Below, in pieces: positions 18,378 through 28,300 of a DNA stretch of 64,000 nucleotides. The position numbers and the translations under genes were made by a program. Position 1 is the stretch's first letter. The number at the start of each line of letters is the position of its first letter. The notes under the pieces are model-generated. The model was not told the origin of the DNA. It saw only the letters and a list, made by a program, of their open reading frames with translations, and ran no database searches. The stretch is from Oceanidesulfovibrio marinus (GTDB lineage: Bacteria; Desulfobacterota; Desulfovibrionia; Desulfovibrionales; Desulfovibrionaceae): the NCBI RefSeq assembly GCF_013085545.1, contig NZ_CP039543.1, positions 2,542,001 through 2,606,000 on the forward strand, read 5' to 3'.

Positions 18378-19769
18378 CTATAGGATTGGAGAGATGGCGT
18401 CGTGGGTTGCGCTGCCGGCGTCGTCTGCGGCGTCCGCCGGGATGGACCACCAGGCCAGCACCTCCCGGCCCACGTCGCGCACCCGCTGCGGGGTTGCGCC
18501 GTGGCTATCGTAAAAAAAGGCGCCGTGCGCCGTGTGCATGCCGGTGCGGCCCAGGCGGGAAAATATCCGCGGCCTGTCGAACTTGGCCTTCAGGTCCACG
18601 CCCACGCGCGGCAGGCAGACCAGGTCCGGGGCGCGCTCCGCCGCCGGTCCCTGGTACAGCTCCGCGCCGCGGTACACCCGTTCCATGACCGGCTCGCCGC
18701 GCCAGGTCAAGTGCTCCAGCGCAGCGCTTATCTCCGCGGCCAGGCTATCCGCCTCGGCGTCGCGAACCCTGCCGCGGGCAAAGCGGCTGGCGCGGTGGAT
18801 GTAGATGCGGCCGGGATCCAGGGCAAAGGCCCTGGTCTCGGGCAGGATGGCAGTTGCGTCCAGCTCGTGGCCGGGCGCGGCCTGGCCCGTAACCAGCCAG
18901 CCCTGCTCGCGCAGCCAGCTGTTGAGGTCGCACTCCACGTCCAGCGTGGCGAAACCGTGGTCGGCCAGCACCAGGAGCCGCTTGGGCTCGGACAGCGCAT
19001 CATACCGCTGCAGAAACAGGCCGATGGCCCGGTCCCACTCGCGCAGCAGCTCGATGCACGCGGCGTGCAGCGGGTGGTCGGGCTCCTCCACGGCCGGGTG
19101 GAGGAAGTGGAAGAGCCGATCCGTCTCCGTGAGCACGAAGACGAAAAGATCCCAGTCCAGCCCGCTCCACAATCGCTCCAGCAGACGCGTGCGGCAGGCC
19201 AGGGTGGCGCGCAGCCCGGCCAGCAGATACTCGGGATCGTCGGCGCCGCGCGTGGTGTCGGCCTCGATCACGTAGCCCTCGTCCGCCAGGATGGGGACCA
19301 GCGACGGCGGGTATACGGCGCGTTCCAAATCCGGCGATACGAAGCCGGACACCAGCGTGCCGTGTATAGGCCGCACCGGCCACATGTGCGGCAGGTTGAT
19401 GACCCGCGAGACCAGCCCGCGGGCGCCGAGGCGGTCGAAGATGGTGGGCGCGTCCACCTGACTCGCGTCGCCGATGGAAATCTCGTAGCTCGAAGCGTCG
19501 ATGCGGGTGAAGCCGTACACGCCATGGGTCCCGGGACCGGCGGCCGTGGCGAAGGAGGTCCAGTTCACCGGCGAGAGCTCGGGCAGCTCGGCGTCCATGG
19601 CCCGCGCCTCGCTCGTGAGTCGGGCGATATTGTCGAAGCCGGGCAGCGCAGAAAGATGCTGCGCCATGCCCAAGGCCAGGCCGTCCAGGCCAAGGACCGC
19701 GCACCGCGGCCGCCCGCAGCCCCTGGAGCCGGGCGATATAATGTTCGTCGCGTTCATCTGTGTCCGCAT
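18378..19769 (-). CDS. Alkaline-phosphatase-superfamily phosphodiesterase/nucleotide pyrophosphatase-like protein
   Basis: About 463 residues. The N-terminal VLGLDGLALGMA begins with a metal-binding Asp; SPVNWTSFATAAGPGTHGVYGF carries the usual nucleophile region (Thr or Ser) and a conserved HG. Later motifs LVLADHGFATLDVECDLNSWL (Asp-His metal ligands) and TGMHTAHGAFF (His) complete the pattern of type I phosphodiesterases. The substrate is unknown. No signal peptide is evident, so it is probably cytoplasmic. The start is uncertain: ATGs at 19769 and 19757 both lack a good ribosome site, and the frame is open to 19970. Confidence 0.75.
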   Translation of the reverse strand: MRTQMNATNIISPGSRGCGRPRCAVLGLDGLALGMAQHLSALPGFDNIARLTSEARAMDAELPELSPVNWTSFATAAGPGTHGVYGFTRIDASSYEISIGDASQVDAPTIFDRLGARGLVSRVINLPHMWPVRPIHGTLVSGFVSPDLERAVYPPSLVPILADEGYVIEADTTRGADDPEYLLAGLRATLACRTRLLERLWSGLDWDLFVFVLTETDRLFHFLHPAVEEPDHPLHAACIELLREWDRAIGLFLQRYDALSEPKRLLVLADHGFATLDVECDLNSWLREQGWLVTGQAAPGHELDATAILPETRAFALDPGRIYIHRASRFARGRVRDAEADSLAAEISAALEHLTWRGEPVMERVYRGAELYQGPAAERAPDLVCLPRVGVDLKAKFDRPRIFSRLGRTGMHTAHGAFFYDSHGATPQRVRDVGREVLAWWSIPADAADDAGSATHDAISPIL

Positions 19770-19987
19770 GGGTATCAGGAGTGGGGCCCGGACGGAAGGG
19801 GCAGGTCCGGAGTACAGCCGCGGGGACCAGGGACACGCAGGCGCGCATCCACCGCGCATCACATCGCGAAAAGGCCTGATGGCAATAGACCCGGCCCCCG
19901 CGTTGACGCTCTCACCGCACGCTTGTATAGAATTTATGTAGATATCGGGTGAAATCCGGCAACCCTTCACCAGCGTGGTTTTTCATC

Positions 19988-20392
19988 ATGGCCAGAAATG
20001 ATTGCCGTGTCTATGTGGCGCTCCAGTACAGCCAGGAAATCTCCTATCACGAGCTGCACGAGGTGGAGCAGGAGCTCATCGTCGTCCTGCAGGACACGCT
20101 TATTGCCTGCGGCGCCGTGCATCTCGATTTCTGGGGATACGGCGACTCGCTTCAGTTCGACTTTTCCATGGAGCGTTTCGAAAAAGAGGCCCTGAAGGAG
20201 ATGGCTCAGGAAATAGCCGGCCTGCTGCCTGCCGACGTCTCAGGCCGCCTGGTTGGCGTGGACAAGGCGTTGCGCCGCCTGGGCGTCTTCAACCTTACAC
20301 CTGGCGAGGCCCGCGGCTCCATCCTGAACATCGCCGACATCCCGCTGGACGGTCTCTTCCCCCCACGCTCACCCCACGCACGCCCCAACTGA
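19988..20392 (+). CDS. Conserved-looking hypothetical protein (134 aa)
   Basis: 134 residues starting MARNDCRVYVAL. It is acidic and alternates predicted helices and strands (HELHEVEQELIVVLQDTL, then LDFWGYGDSLQFDFSMERFEKEALKEM), without membrane segments or Cys motifs. G+C-rich third positions support coding. An upstream in-frame ATG at 19949 is possible. I do not recognise the family. Confidence 0.6.
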   Translation: MARNDCRVYVALQYSQEISYHELHEVEQELIVVLQDTLIACGAVHLDFWGYGDSLQFDFSMERFEKEALKEMAQEIAGLLPADVSGRLVGVDKALRRLGVFNLTPGEARGSILNIADIPLDGLFPPRSPHARPN

Positions 20393-20718
20393 TCCCCTCC
20401 CGCACGACTGCTCCCTAGACGCTATATCGCCCAGACGGACATGAGCCCGGAGCCCACTGCACCGGCCACGAGGCCCTCACTCACGAACTGACACTTCATG
20501 CCATTCTGTTTAGTGTCGTAGCATCCTATTTTTACGCGATTTTTTCTTTTTGTCGTTTACTGCGGAAACGTGAGGCAGTGACCCACCACACCTCGTTGAC
20601 CTACTCTTTGCAACGAACGTAATACAATAAAACAGCGCAACCAGTACGCCCTTCCATCAGGGCGTTTCGCGCAGGCTCGTTCCCCAGGGCAAAAAAGGAG
20701 CAACAACCGGGATCACCT
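20393..20718. other. Upstream region of the fdhE operon
   Basis: A 326-bp gap with an A+T-rich core. It contains a candidate promoter (TTGACC at 20596 and TAATAC at 20620, 18-base spacer), then a small hairpin ACGCCC-TTCCATCA-GGGCGT (~20648-20667) in the leader, and the AAAAAAGGAG ribosome site of fdhE. No gene is seen. Confidence 0.5.
20596..20625 (+). promoter_or_regulatory. Candidate sigma70 promoter of fdhE-fdhD-mobA-moaA
   Basis: TTGACC (20596-20601) and TAATAC (20620-20625) are separated by 18 bases, about 95 bp before the fdhE start. Found by eye only. Confidence 0.35.
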
Positions 20719-21600
20719 ATGGATATCGAGAAAGAACGCCGACTTACCCTAGACAAATTTAAGGCGCTGCACAAAAAGGACTACCTCCCCGCAGCAATGC
20801 TCGACCTTCTTGAGAAGGTCGCAAATCTGCAGCTGGATGCCCGCGAGACAGTTCAGGTGCCAAAGCCCCACGAGGCCGAGCTGGCCGAGCCGGTTCGCCG
20901 TAGCCAGGGCGCACCGATTCTGCCGCGCGAGATGTTCCGGGTGGACAAGGAGAACGCCGGCGCGCTGTTCGAGGAGCTGCTGGAGCTGGCCTGCGCAGCC
21001 GAAGGACCTCTGGGCGAAGCCGCCGCTGTAATCCGCCAGGCCGTGGACGACGGCGCACTGGCCCCGCTGGACGCCATCGAAGCGTATCTGGCGCAGGACA
21101 TCGAATTTTTCGCCGAGTGGGAGCCCAAGCTGGGCGATGCGCCGCGCACCCTCTCCTTTCTGGCCCAGGCGGCCACCACGCCCAGCGCCATCGCGCTCGG
21201 CGAGGTTCTGTCCGAACATCTGGACAGCTCGCGCACGTGGCTGCACGGCCACTGCCCGGTGTGCGGCAGCCTGCCTCTGGTGGCGGAGCTTCGCGACCGC
21301 GCTGGCCACAAGCACTGCACATGCTCCTTCTGCCGCACCGACTACCGGGTGCCGCGGCTGGGCTGCCTGTTCTGCGGCGAGACCGACCACAAGCAGCTCA
21401 CCTTCCTGACCACCAAAGAGGAGCCGGGCTTCCGGCTGGACCTCTGCCACTCGTGCAAGACCTACCTGAAGACCCTGGACTTCCGCGAGCTCGACCGGCG
21501 GGCGTTGCCCCTGGTGGACGATCTGGACTCCATGGCCCTGGACATCCTTGCCGCCAAGGACCAATGGCGGCGCGCAACATTCTCGGGCTGGGGGTTCTAG
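20719..21600 (+). CDS. fdhE: Formate dehydrogenase accessory protein FdhE
   Basis: 293 residues. The N-terminal ~175 residues are mostly helical. The C-terminus holds four Cys pairs typical of FdhE: CPVCGS, CSFC, CLFCGE and CHSC (residues ~179-248), forming two rubredoxin-like iron or zinc sites. FdhE binds formate dehydrogenase before export and is needed for its maturation. The gene opens an operon with fdhD, mobA and moaA, with fdhD starting at the base after the fdhE stop, so the products are made together with the enzyme's cofactor. Confidence 0.95.
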   Translation: MDIEKERRLTLDKFKALHKKDYLPAAMLDLLEKVANLQLDARETVQVPKPHEAELAEPVRRSQGAPILPREMFRVDKENAGALFEELLELACAAEGPLGEAAAVIRQAVDDGALAPLDAIEAYLAQDIEFFAEWEPKLGDAPRTLSFLAQAATTPSAIALGEVLSEHLDSSRTWLHGHCPVCGSLPLVAELRDRAGHKHCTCSFCRTDYRVPRLGCLFCGETDHKQLTFLTTKEEPGFRLDLCHSCKTYLKTLDFRELDRRALPLVDDLDSMALDILAAKDQWRRATFSGWGF

Positions 21601-22389
21601 ATGGCGCAGCCGCAACACGCCGGACCGGTGAACACGCAGGACGCGCCACGCGGCCTGCGCACCAACACCTACCGTCAATATAAGGATGGGGAGTGGCGGA
21701 CTATCGATGACGTCACCAGCCCTGAAGTGCAGGTGGAGCTGGTCTGGCCCGGCGCGCCGGTCCGCACGCTGTGGGCATACCCGCGGGATCTTTCGCGGCT
21801 GGCCCTGGGCCACGCCTTCCTGGAGCTTTGCGCCCCTGGCGAGATCCCCGCCATCGAACGCGAGGAGGAGCGCCGATTCACCCTGGCGCCTTCCTCCAGC
21901 GCCAAAGGGCAATCCGGCAACGGCACCGACATCCCCCAAAAATACCCGCTCACAATCCGGCACCTGCACGGCGACGAAATGGTCAGTCGGATGCAGGAGT
22001 TCATGGGCAGCGAGGGTCGTTGGAACTGGACCGGCTGTTTCCATCGCGCCGGCCTTTTCAACATCACGGACGGCACCTTCCTGGACATCGAGGAAGACAT
22101 CGGCCGCCACAACTGCATTGACCGGCTAGCCGGCTGGTGCGTGCAGAACGGGCTCAACTGCCCGGCGCGCAAGTCCCTGGCGCTCTTCGTCTCGGCGCGT
22201 GTCACCGGCTCTCTGGCGGCCAAGATCGCCCGCGCCGGCTTCGGCTGCGTGGTCAGCCGCTCCGCCGTGACCGAGGCCGCAATCGCCACGGCGCGGTCCA
22301 CGCCGTTCTCCCTGGCCGGGTTTGCCCGCGACAACCGCGTCACCATCTTCACGGACCCCAACAGCCGCTTCGAGCAGAGCACGCCATGA
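21601..22389 (+). CDS. fdhD: Formate dehydrogenase accessory sulfurtransferase FdhD
   Basis: 262 residues. Hallmarks are HRAGLFN (~residue 144), the DIEEDIGRHNCIDRLAGW stretch (~160-177) corresponding to the family REDVGRHNAVDK motif, and the C-terminal SARVTGSLAAKIARAG and SRSAVTEAAI blocks. FdhD carries sulfur from a cysteine desulfurase to the bis-MGD cofactor before it is inserted into formate dehydrogenase. The usual mobile-loop CxxC seen in E. coli is reduced here to a single Cys (TGCFHRAG); other members vary likewise. Confidence 0.93.
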   Translation: MAQPQHAGPVNTQDAPRGLRTNTYRQYKDGEWRTIDDVTSPEVQVELVWPGAPVRTLWAYPRDLSRLALGHAFLELCAPGEIPAIEREEERRFTLAPSSSAKGQSGNGTDIPQKYPLTIRHLHGDEMVSRMQEFMGSEGRWNWTGCFHRAGLFNITDGTFLDIEEDIGRHNCIDRLAGWCVQNGLNCPARKSLALFVSARVTGSLAAKIARAGFGCVVSRSAVTEAAIATARSTPFSLAGFARDNRVTIFTDPNSRFEQSTP

Positions 22390-23030
22390 TGCACGATTCG
22401 AGCACGCCGACGAAAAGCCCGGGCCTGACAGGCCTGGTGCTTGCCGGCGGACGCAGCCGGCGACTGGGGCGGGACAAGGTGGTCCTGCCGGTTTCCGGCC
22501 GCTGCATGCTCGAACACATGGTGGACCTTTTAGGGCCCGTATGCGACCGTGTCTGGGTTTCCGGACGGGACGCCGGGAGCGTAGGGCTGGGGGCGCCGCT
22601 GCACCTGGAGTGGGTGCCGGACGAGGTGACGGGCAAAGGGCCCCTTGCCGGAATCCTCACGGGCCTGCGCAAGGCGCGCGGTCCGGTGCTGGCCGTGGCC
22701 TGCGATCTCCCCCTGCTCGACCTCGCGACCCTGGAAAAACTTGTGGCCGCATGGCGAAACAAACCTGACAATCTGGTGATGACGACTTATCTGCAACAGG
22801 AGACCGGATTCATCGAGTCCCTGGTGGCCATATACGATCCGGCCGCCGAACCGCTCCTGGCCAATGCTCTGGAGCGTGGTCGGTGCAAGATATCCGCCGC
22901 CATACCTGAGCATCTGCGCTGTCACATCCCGTACTCGCTGAACGATTCGCAGGTCTTCTTCAACGTCAACTACCCGTCGGACCTCGCAGTGCTCCGGCGG
23001 CTCGGCCTCGTGGAAGAAACAGAACCATGA
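22386..23030 (+). CDS. mobA: Molybdenum cofactor guanylyltransferase
   Basis: 214 residues starting at the ATG that overlaps the fdhD stop. The nucleotide-binding motif LVLAGGRSRRLGRDK (residues ~17-31) is diagnostic. KGPLAGILTGLRKARG and VACDLPLLD follow in the positions expected for MobA. The enzyme attaches GMP to Mo-molybdopterin, giving the MGD form that formate dehydrogenase needs. The alternative name MobA is unrelated to the plasmid mobilization genes described later in this window. Confidence 0.92.
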   Translation: MMHDSSTPTKSPGLTGLVLAGGRSRRLGRDKVVLPVSGRCMLEHMVDLLGPVCDRVWVSGRDAGSVGLGAPLHLEWVPDEVTGKGPLAGILTGLRKARGPVLAVACDLPLLDLATLEKLVAAWRNKPDNLVMTTYLQQETGFIESLVAIYDPAAEPLLANALERGRCKISAAIPEHLRCHIPYSLNDSQVFFNVNYPSDLAVLRRLGLVEETEP

Positions 23031-24100
23031 CTACATCGCACCATCCCCGCGCCCTCACGGACAGTCACGGCAGGACCGTGAACTACATCCGCCTTTCCAT
23101 CACCGACCGTTGCAACCTGCGCTGCTTCTACTGCCGCGCCGGAAAAGACACGCCCTTCATGTCTCACGACGAGATCCTGCGCTACGAAGAGCTGCTGGAG
23201 CTGATCGGCATTGCCGAGGAGATGGGCGTGCGCAAGGTACGCCTCACCGGGGGCGAGCCCCTGGTGCGCCGCGATTTCATGGACTTTTTCGAACGCGCCG
23301 TGACCGCGTATCCCAAGATGGATTTCCGGATGACCACCAACGGCGTGCTGCTCGCGCCGATCGCCCCGCGGCTCAAGGAGCTCGGCCTGCGCGCCGTGAA
23401 CATCTCCCTGGACACGCTCGATCCCGGCCGTTTCAAGGAGATCACCGGCCTGGACGCATTCGGCGCCGTGTGGGAGGGCATTCAAGCGTGCATGGACGCC
23501 GGCATCCAGGTCAAGCTGAACGCTGTGGCCATGCGCGGCGTCAACGAGGCGGACCTGCCCGGATTCATCGAGCTGGCGCGCAACAACCCCGTGCACGTGC
23601 GCTTCATCGAGTTCATGCCCGTGGGCGGCGGCACCACCTGGGAGACGGACCGCTTCTGGTCGTCGGAGGACGTACTGAAAGAGGCAGGCAAGTACGCCGA
23701 ACTCATCCCCATGCCCGGCCCGCCCAGAAACAGCAACTTTGACGAAGAGGCCGGCAACAGCCGCCCCTCCAAGCCGTACACCAGCGGCCCGGCGCGCATG
23801 TACCGCATCGAAGGCGGCCAGGGCGCCCTTGGCGTCATCTCCGCGCTGACCAACCACTTCTGCGACGCCTGCAACCGGCTGCGGATATCCTCGGACGGCC
23901 GTCTGCGCACCTGCCTGTTTTCGGACAAGGAGTACAAGCTGCGCCCTGCCCTGCGCCATCCCAAGCTCGGACGGGAGTCGGTGAAGAAGATCATCACCCA
24001 GTGCGGAGCCATCAAGCCTATCGGCCACGAGATCCTGAAACAGCTCACCAGGGAGCGCCGCGCCGTGTGCGACAAGAGGATGTCATCCATCGGCGGGTGA
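23027..24100 (+). CDS. moaA: GTP 3',8-cyclase MoaA
   Basis: 357 residues. The radical-SAM motif is C29-x3-C33-x2-C36 in TDRCNLRCFYC. The C-terminal second cluster is CDACNRLRISSDGRLRTC (~residues 279-296), diagnostic for MoaA. It makes 3',8-cyclo-GTP, the first intermediate of molybdenum/tungsten cofactor synthesis. The start overlaps the mobA stop (ATGA). The very C-terminus (RRAVCDKRMSSIGG) matches the family ending MSRIGG. Confidence 0.95.
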   Translation: MTTSHHPRALTDSHGRTVNYIRLSITDRCNLRCFYCRAGKDTPFMSHDEILRYEELLELIGIAEEMGVRKVRLTGGEPLVRRDFMDFFERAVTAYPKMDFRMTTNGVLLAPIAPRLKELGLRAVNISLDTLDPGRFKEITGLDAFGAVWEGIQACMDAGIQVKLNAVAMRGVNEADLPGFIELARNNPVHVRFIEFMPVGGGTTWETDRFWSSEDVLKEAGKYAELIPMPGPPRNSNFDEEAGNSRPSKPYTSGPARMYRIEGGQGALGVISALTNHFCDACNRLRISSDGRLRTCLFSDKEYKLRPALRHPKLGRESVKKIITQCGAIKPIGHEILKQLTRERRAVCDKRMSSIGG

Positions 24101-24170
24101 CAACTATGACAGCGTTGACACAACAAAAAATCTCAAATATCTGTTCTGACACTGACAAAGTGGCAGAGAT

Positions 24171-25037
24171 ATGGACCTGGTTACTTACGAGCGCTTAATC
24201 CACACCGATAACTCGGCTCGCAAATACCTGTTGGGTTTTTGCTGGAAAAACCATCAACGCTTCTGTCCCCGCTGCCGCCACCGCAAGCTGTACCCCCTGT
24301 CCTCGGGCCGCCGACGCTGCGCCCGGTGCAAGTACACCTTCCATGATTTCACCCGCCGCTTTCTGAACATCGGCAACCTCTCCCCCCAGGAGTGGCTGCG
24401 GGTGATCAAGCTCTTCGAGCTGGAGGTGCCCCAGGCGGTCATCGCCTCGCAGACCGGTCTGGCGCCTAATACCGTGGCCAAGGCGCTGAACACCATCCGC
24501 CTGGCCATCGCGGCCCAGGCCCTGGACGCCACCCAACTCTACGAGGTCGGCTTGGGCACCGCGCTGCTCAAATCCCATGCCCAAACGCCTCCGGAGCACA
24601 AGGGACCGGGATGGCCCCCTGTCTTCGGCCTGGTGGAGCAAGGGGGCATGGCCTTCCTGGACATCCTGCCCGACCTCAACGTCGAATCGATCATCCACTT
24701 CAAGCGCAACTTCCGTCTGCGCACCGCCTCCCTCGGTTCGGTGGTCTACACCGACCGCTTCTCCCCGTACCTCTCCCTGCTGGTGAGCGGGCCGCAGGAG
24801 ATCTGGCGCGACTGGCAGGGCAACCCCGTCACGCACCGGGACAAGGGCCTGACCGTGGACGCGACCCAGCAGTTCTGGCGATTCGCCAAGGAACGGCTGC
24901 GCCGCTACCGCGGCATCGCTCCCGAGCGCTTTCCGCTCTACCTCAAGGAGCTGGAATTCCGCTACAATCGGCGGGGAACAGACATTTTCGAAGAGGTCGC
25001 CAAGCTATTGTGTACATTTGTGCCTGACCTTGGGTGA
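24171..25037 (+). CDS. IS1595-like transposase homologue, catalytic residues apparently lost
   Basis: 288 residues. A zinc ribbon (C32, C35, C50, C53) and a helix-turn-helix (~residues 70-112, SPQEWLRVIKLFE...GLAPNTVAKAL) are intact. The ISXO2-like core follows. The family's first active-site Asp, normally in VEVDETYFGG, falls at YEVGLGTALL (~124-133) and is gone. The second Asp is kept (VYTDRFSPY, D195). The last acidic position, normally in NxIEGFWS, reads ATQQFWRF (Gln). I find no clear terminal inverted repeats or target duplication. The gene sits between moaA and fdhA in a formate dehydrogenase cluster, so it may be a domesticated DNA-binding protein. A plain decayed IS is the alternative. 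Confidence 0.8.
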   Translation: MDLVTYERLIHTDNSARKYLLGFCWKNHQRFCPRCRHRKLYPLSSGRRRCARCKYTFHDFTRRFLNIGNLSPQEWLRVIKLFELEVPQAVIASQTGLAPNTVAKALNTIRLAIAAQALDATQLYEVGLGTALLKSHAQTPPEHKGPGWPPVFGLVEQGGMAFLDILPDLNVESIIHFKRNFRLRTASLGSVVYTDRFSPYLSLLVSGPQEIWRDWQGNPVTHRDKGLTVDATQQFWRFAKERLRRYRGIAPERFPLYLKELEFRYNRRGTDIFEEVAKLLCTFVPDLG

Positions 25038-25142
25038 GTACATCCCGCCCCCGATTGCGACATTCGGCTCTCTTCAGGATTATGCTTACATTAACATGTT
25101 CCGGAGCGTGTCACGCCTGGAACCCATGTGGAGCAACGATCC

Positions 25143-25340
25143 ATGAGTGCCACCTACACAAACGTTCCCTTCTTCGGACTCGGTTTCGACATGCGCCCGG
25201 CTGTTGCCAGGGCCATGGCCACGACCGTGCGCAGGACGGAACCGGTCCACGTATGCGTCGCCCCGCAGCCGGCAGAGACGCCGGCCCCCTGGGGCTACTC
25301 GCTCATGATCGCGCTCTCGCGGGAAATCCGAGCTGGCTGA
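25143..25340 (+). CDS. Small ORF (65 aa) directly upstream of fdhA
   Basis: 65 residues, MSATYTNVPFFGLGFDM at the start and a hydrophilic Pro-rich middle (APQPAETPAPWGY). Third codon positions are strongly G+C biased, as in neighbouring genes, supporting translation. The ATG at 25143 follows GGAGCAACGATCC; an in-frame ATG lies at 25128. It ends 37 bp before fdhA. I know no family. It could be a leader peptide or a small accessory protein of the formate dehydrogenase. Confidence 0.5.
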   Translation: MSATYTNVPFFGLGFDMRPAVARAMATTVRRTEPVHVCVAPQPAETPAPWGYSLMIALSREIRAG

Positions 25341-25377
25341 ACACGCCACACTCACTCAACTTCGGAGGCGACAGATT

Positions 25378-28300
25378 ATGGAATTCAACCGCAGGAAGTT
25401 CCTCCAGCTCTCGGCAGCGACCGCGGCCGTGGGAGCCTTCGGGGGGCTGGGCTTCAGCCTGACGCCTGCCACTGCGCGGGCCGAGCAGCTCAAGCTCAAA
25501 ACCCGCGAAGCCAAAGAGACCACGTCGGTCTGCTGCTACTGCGCGGTGGGCTGCGGCCTCATCGTCCACACGGACACCAAGACAAAACGCGCCGTCAACG
25601 TGGAAGGCGACCCGGACCACCCGATCAACGAAGGGTCCCTGTGCGCCAAAGGCGCCTCCATCTATCAGCTGGGCGAAAACAAGGACCGCATCACCAAGCC
25701 CATGTACCGGGCGCCCAAGTCCGACAAGTGGGAAGAGAAGTCCTGGGACTGGATGATCACCGAGATCGCCAAGCGCGTGAAGCAGTCCCGCGATGAATCC
25801 TTCTCCGTGAAAAACGACAAGGGTGAGGTGGTCAACCGCACCAACGGCATCGCCTCTGTGGGCTCCGCCGCTCTCGACAACGAGGAGTGCTGGGTTTACC
25901 AGTCGTTCCTGCGATCCCTTGGCCTGGTGTACATAGAACATCAGGCACGTATTTGACACAGCGCCACTGTTGCGGCTCTGGCAGAGTCGTTCGGACGCGG
26001 CGCGATGACCAATCACTGGATCGACATCAAGAACAGTGATTGCATCTGGATAATCGGCAGCAACGCTGCAGAAAACCACCCCATCTCCTTCAAGTGGGTG
26101 ACCCGGGCTCAGGAAAAGGGTGCGACCCTGATCCATATGGACCCGCGGTTCACCAGGACCTCGGCCAAGGCCGACCTCTACGGTTCCATGCGGTCCGGTT
26201 CGGACATCGCCATCCTCGGCGGCATGATGAACTACATCCTGGAGAACGACCTCTACTTCAAGGAATACCTGGCCAACTACACGAACGCATCGTTCCTGCT
26301 GGCAGACGGCTACTCCTTCAACGACGGCCTGTTCTCCGGGTACAATCCCAAGACCCATAAGTACGACAAGTCCACCTGGGCGTTCCAGAAGGACGATGAG
26401 GGCATTCCCAAGCAGGACCTTACGCTCAAGGATCCGGCCACGGTCTTCCAGCATCTGAAGAAGCACTACTCCCGCTACGATCTGGACACCGTGTGCAAGG
26501 TCTCCGGCGCGGACAAAACCGCCCTGGAAGAGATCTACAAGACCTACGCGGCCACGGGCAAACCGAACAAGTCCGGCACCATCATGTACGCCATGGGCCA
26601 GACCCAGCACACCACGGGCGTGCAGAACATCCGCGCCCTGGCCATGATCCAGCTCCTGCTGGGCAACATCGGCGTGGCCGGCGGCGGCATCAACGCGCTG
26701 CGTGGCGAGTCCAACGTGCAGGGCTCCACGGACCACTGCCTGCTGGTGCACATCCTGCCCGGCTACCTGGGCACGCCTCCGGCCTCCCAGCAGAGCTTTG
26801 CCGTGTACAACGAGAAGCACACCCCCACCACCAAGGACCCCAAGAGCGCCAACTGGTGGGGCAACTTCCCCAAGTACTCCGCGAGCCTGCTCAAGGCCAT
26901 GTGGCCCAACCAGGACCTCGAAACCGGGTACTCCTATCTGCCCAAGCTTGAGGACGGCAAGAACTACACCTGGCTGTACATGTTCGACGCCATGAGCGCG
27001 GGCGAGTTCTCCGGCTTCTTCGCCTGGGGCCAGAACCCTGCCTGCGGCGGCGCCAACGCCAACAAGAACCGCCGGGCCATGGCCACCCTCAAGTGGATGG
27101 TCAACGTCAACATCTTCGACAACGAGACCGGCTCCTTCTGGAAGGGCCCGGAAATGAACCCCAAGGAGATCGACACCGAGGTCTTCTTCCTGCCCTGCGC
27201 GGTCTCCATCGAGAAAGAAGGCTCCATCACCAACTCCGGCCGCTGGATGCAATGGCGTTACGCCGGTCCGGAAAAGATGGGCGACACCCGCGCCGACGGC
27301 GACATGATCGTGGAGCTCACCAGGGCCATCCAGGAGCTCTACAAGAAGGAAGGCGGCGCCTTCCCGGATCCCATCGTCAACCTCGACACCTCCCTGTGGG
27401 AGAAGGACGGCGAGTTCGACGCCCACGGCGTGGCCAAGCTCATCAACGGCTACTTCCTCAAGGATGTGGAGATCAAAGGCAAGGTCTACAAGAAGGGCTC
27501 TCTGGTTCCCTCCTTCGCCTTCCTGCAGGACGACGGCTCCACCAGCTCCGGCAACTGGCTGTATTGCAACTCCTACACGGAGAAAGGCAACATGGCCGCC
27601 CGCCGCGACAAGACCCAGACCGACATGCAGTCCAACATCGGCCTGTATCCGAGCTGGTCGTGGTGCTGGCCGGTCAACCGCCGGATCATCTACAACCGCG
27701 CCTCCGTGAACCAGGAGGGCAAGCCCTACGCCCCGGAAAAGCCGGTTATCGAGTGGAACGGCGAGAAGTGGGTGGGCGACGTGCCCGATGGCGGCTGGGC
27801 TCCCGGCACCAAGTACCCCTTCATCATGAAGCCTTCGGGACACGCCCACGTCTTCGGCCCCGGCCGCAACGACGGTCCGTTCCCCGAGTACTACGAGCCG
27901 CTGGAGTGCCCCATCAACGAGCAGCCCTTCTCCGCGCAGCTGCACAACCCCACGGCCCTGCAGTTCTCCAAGGAGAAGAAGGCGGTCTGCGATCCGCGCT
28001 TCCCCTTCATCTGCTCCACCTACCGCGTTACCGAGCACTGGCAGTCCGGCGTTATGACGCGCTGGACCCCGTGGCTCCTGGAAGCGGAACCGCAGATGTT
28101 CGTGGAGATGAGCGAGGAGCTGGCCAAGCTGCGCGGCATCGCCAACGGCGAGAAGTGCATCGTGGAAAGCCTGCGCGGCTCCCTGTGGGCCATCGCAATC
28201 GTCACCAAGCGGCTCAAGCCCTACACGGTCATGGGCCAGACAATCCACCAGGTCGGTATTCCGTGGCACTTCGGCTGGGTGCACCCCAAGGATGGCGGCG

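Noticed and set aside
25303-28284. A 993-residue open frame on the minus strand across fdhA
   Set aside because: It is antisense to the obvious formate dehydrogenase gene, has low-complexity His/Gly/Val-rich composition, and arises from G+C-rich codon bias.
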